In this document: in pieces, positions 63,892-64,000 of the stretch
Position numbering within the stretch: position 1 is the stretch's first letter
Layout of the letters: each line of letters begins with the position of its first letter
Origin: Methylobacteriaceae bacterium
GTDB taxonomy: Bacteria > Pseudomonadota > Alphaproteobacteria > Rhizobiales > Beijerinckiaceae
Length of the DNA stretch: 64,000 bases
Reading direction: 5' to 3'
Assembly: GCA_020638135.1 (NCBI GenBank)
Contig: JACKJE010000001.1
Coordinates: forward strand, 124,001-188,000
Position numbers and translations under genes: made by a program
The notes under the pieces: model-generated
Databases searched by the model: none
What the model was told of the DNA's origin: nothing
What the model saw: only the letters and a program-made list of their open reading frames with translations

Positions 63892-64000
63892 ATGGGCCTT
63901 GGGCGCTTTCGGATATCTGGTCTGATCGGCCTCGCGCTCGCCGCGTCGGTCCTGTTCGCGCGCCCGCCCGCCCAGGCGACCGGGCTCGTGGGCGCCCGGC
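63892..64000 (+). CDS. N-terminus of a secreted protein, probably N-acetylmuramoyl-L-alanine amidase (truncated by window end)
   Basis: From the ATG at 63892, 36 residues are read before the window ends: a basic start (GLGRFRISG), a hydrophobic core (LIGLALAASVLFA) and a likely cleavage site near AQA, i.e. an export signal. In Rhizobiales the gene divergent from rne is usually the cell-wall amidase amiC, so that identity is inferred from position only; nothing of the enzyme domain is in view. Confidence 0.55.
   Translation, partial: MGLGRFRISGLIGLALAASVLFARPPAQATGLVGAR

Overview
The window is GC-rich (roughly 65-67%) chromosomal DNA from an alphaproteobacterium, most likely Hyphomicrobiales (Rhizobiales), perhaps near Beijerinckiaceae, Chelatococcaceae or Methylocystaceae. 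This rests on gene order known in that group: divergent erpA/dgt, argS-SPOR-nagZ-scpA-scpB, aroQ-accB-accC-aat, and rne divergent from a secreted (amidase-like) protein. An RNase E with a long acidic insertion in its S1 domain and tandem LivK-type binding proteins also fit. The exact genus cannot be fixed from the sequence alone.

Layout. 1-3.7 kb (minus strand): a very long frame cut by the window start, encoding a fused dye-decolourising peroxidase plus cytochrome P450. 3.8-11.2 kb (minus): a Crp/Fnr regulator, a TauE/SafE exporter and a complete assimilatory sulfate reduction operon (DUF2849, sulfite reductase, DUF934, cysH, cysD, cysN). 11.5-13.5 kb: an IlvD/EDD sugar-acid dehydratase and tRNA-Gln(CTG). 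13.6-22.6 kb: ppx-rlmE, a metallo-beta-lactamase-fold hydrolase, dgt/erpA, an L,D-transpeptidase and small envelope or acyl-transfer genes. 22.6-28.3 kb: guaB (carrying an apparent frameshift), a DHA2-type transporter, a DUF2189 membrane protein, a DxD glycosyltransferase-like protein and a persulfide-dioxygenase-like enzyme behind an operator-like palindrome. 28.3-35.1 kb: argS-SPOR-nagZ-scpA-scpB-PAP2. 35.1-40.0 kb: two tandem branched-chain amino-acid-type binding protein genes, one split by a decayed IS1380-family element plus a fragment of a flavin oxidoreductase gene. 40.1-43.9 kb: aroQ-accB-accC-tauE-aat. 44.1-51.0 kb: an accessory signalling and surface cassette (EAL phosphodiesterase, two TadG-like proteins flanking a response regulator, a hybrid histidine kinase). 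51.0-54.5 kb: dsbA, an M48 protease with TPR-like tail, and a frameshifted aminotransferase. 54.6-60 kb: a large multicopper oxidase of different base composition, an LssY-C-domain protein, an Old Yellow Enzyme, a lipoprotein and a damaged small membrane gene. 60.4-64 kb: rne with a promoter-like site far upstream, and the start of a secreted protein.

The most unusual content is the peroxidase-P450 fusion and the 7-kb kinase/TadG/EAL cassette lying between dsbA and aroQ, genes usually close together in related genomes. Several conserved genes (guaB, the aminotransferase, the hybrid kinase, a small membrane gene) show single-base frame breaks. These may be sequencing or assembly errors, so the affected products should be read with care.
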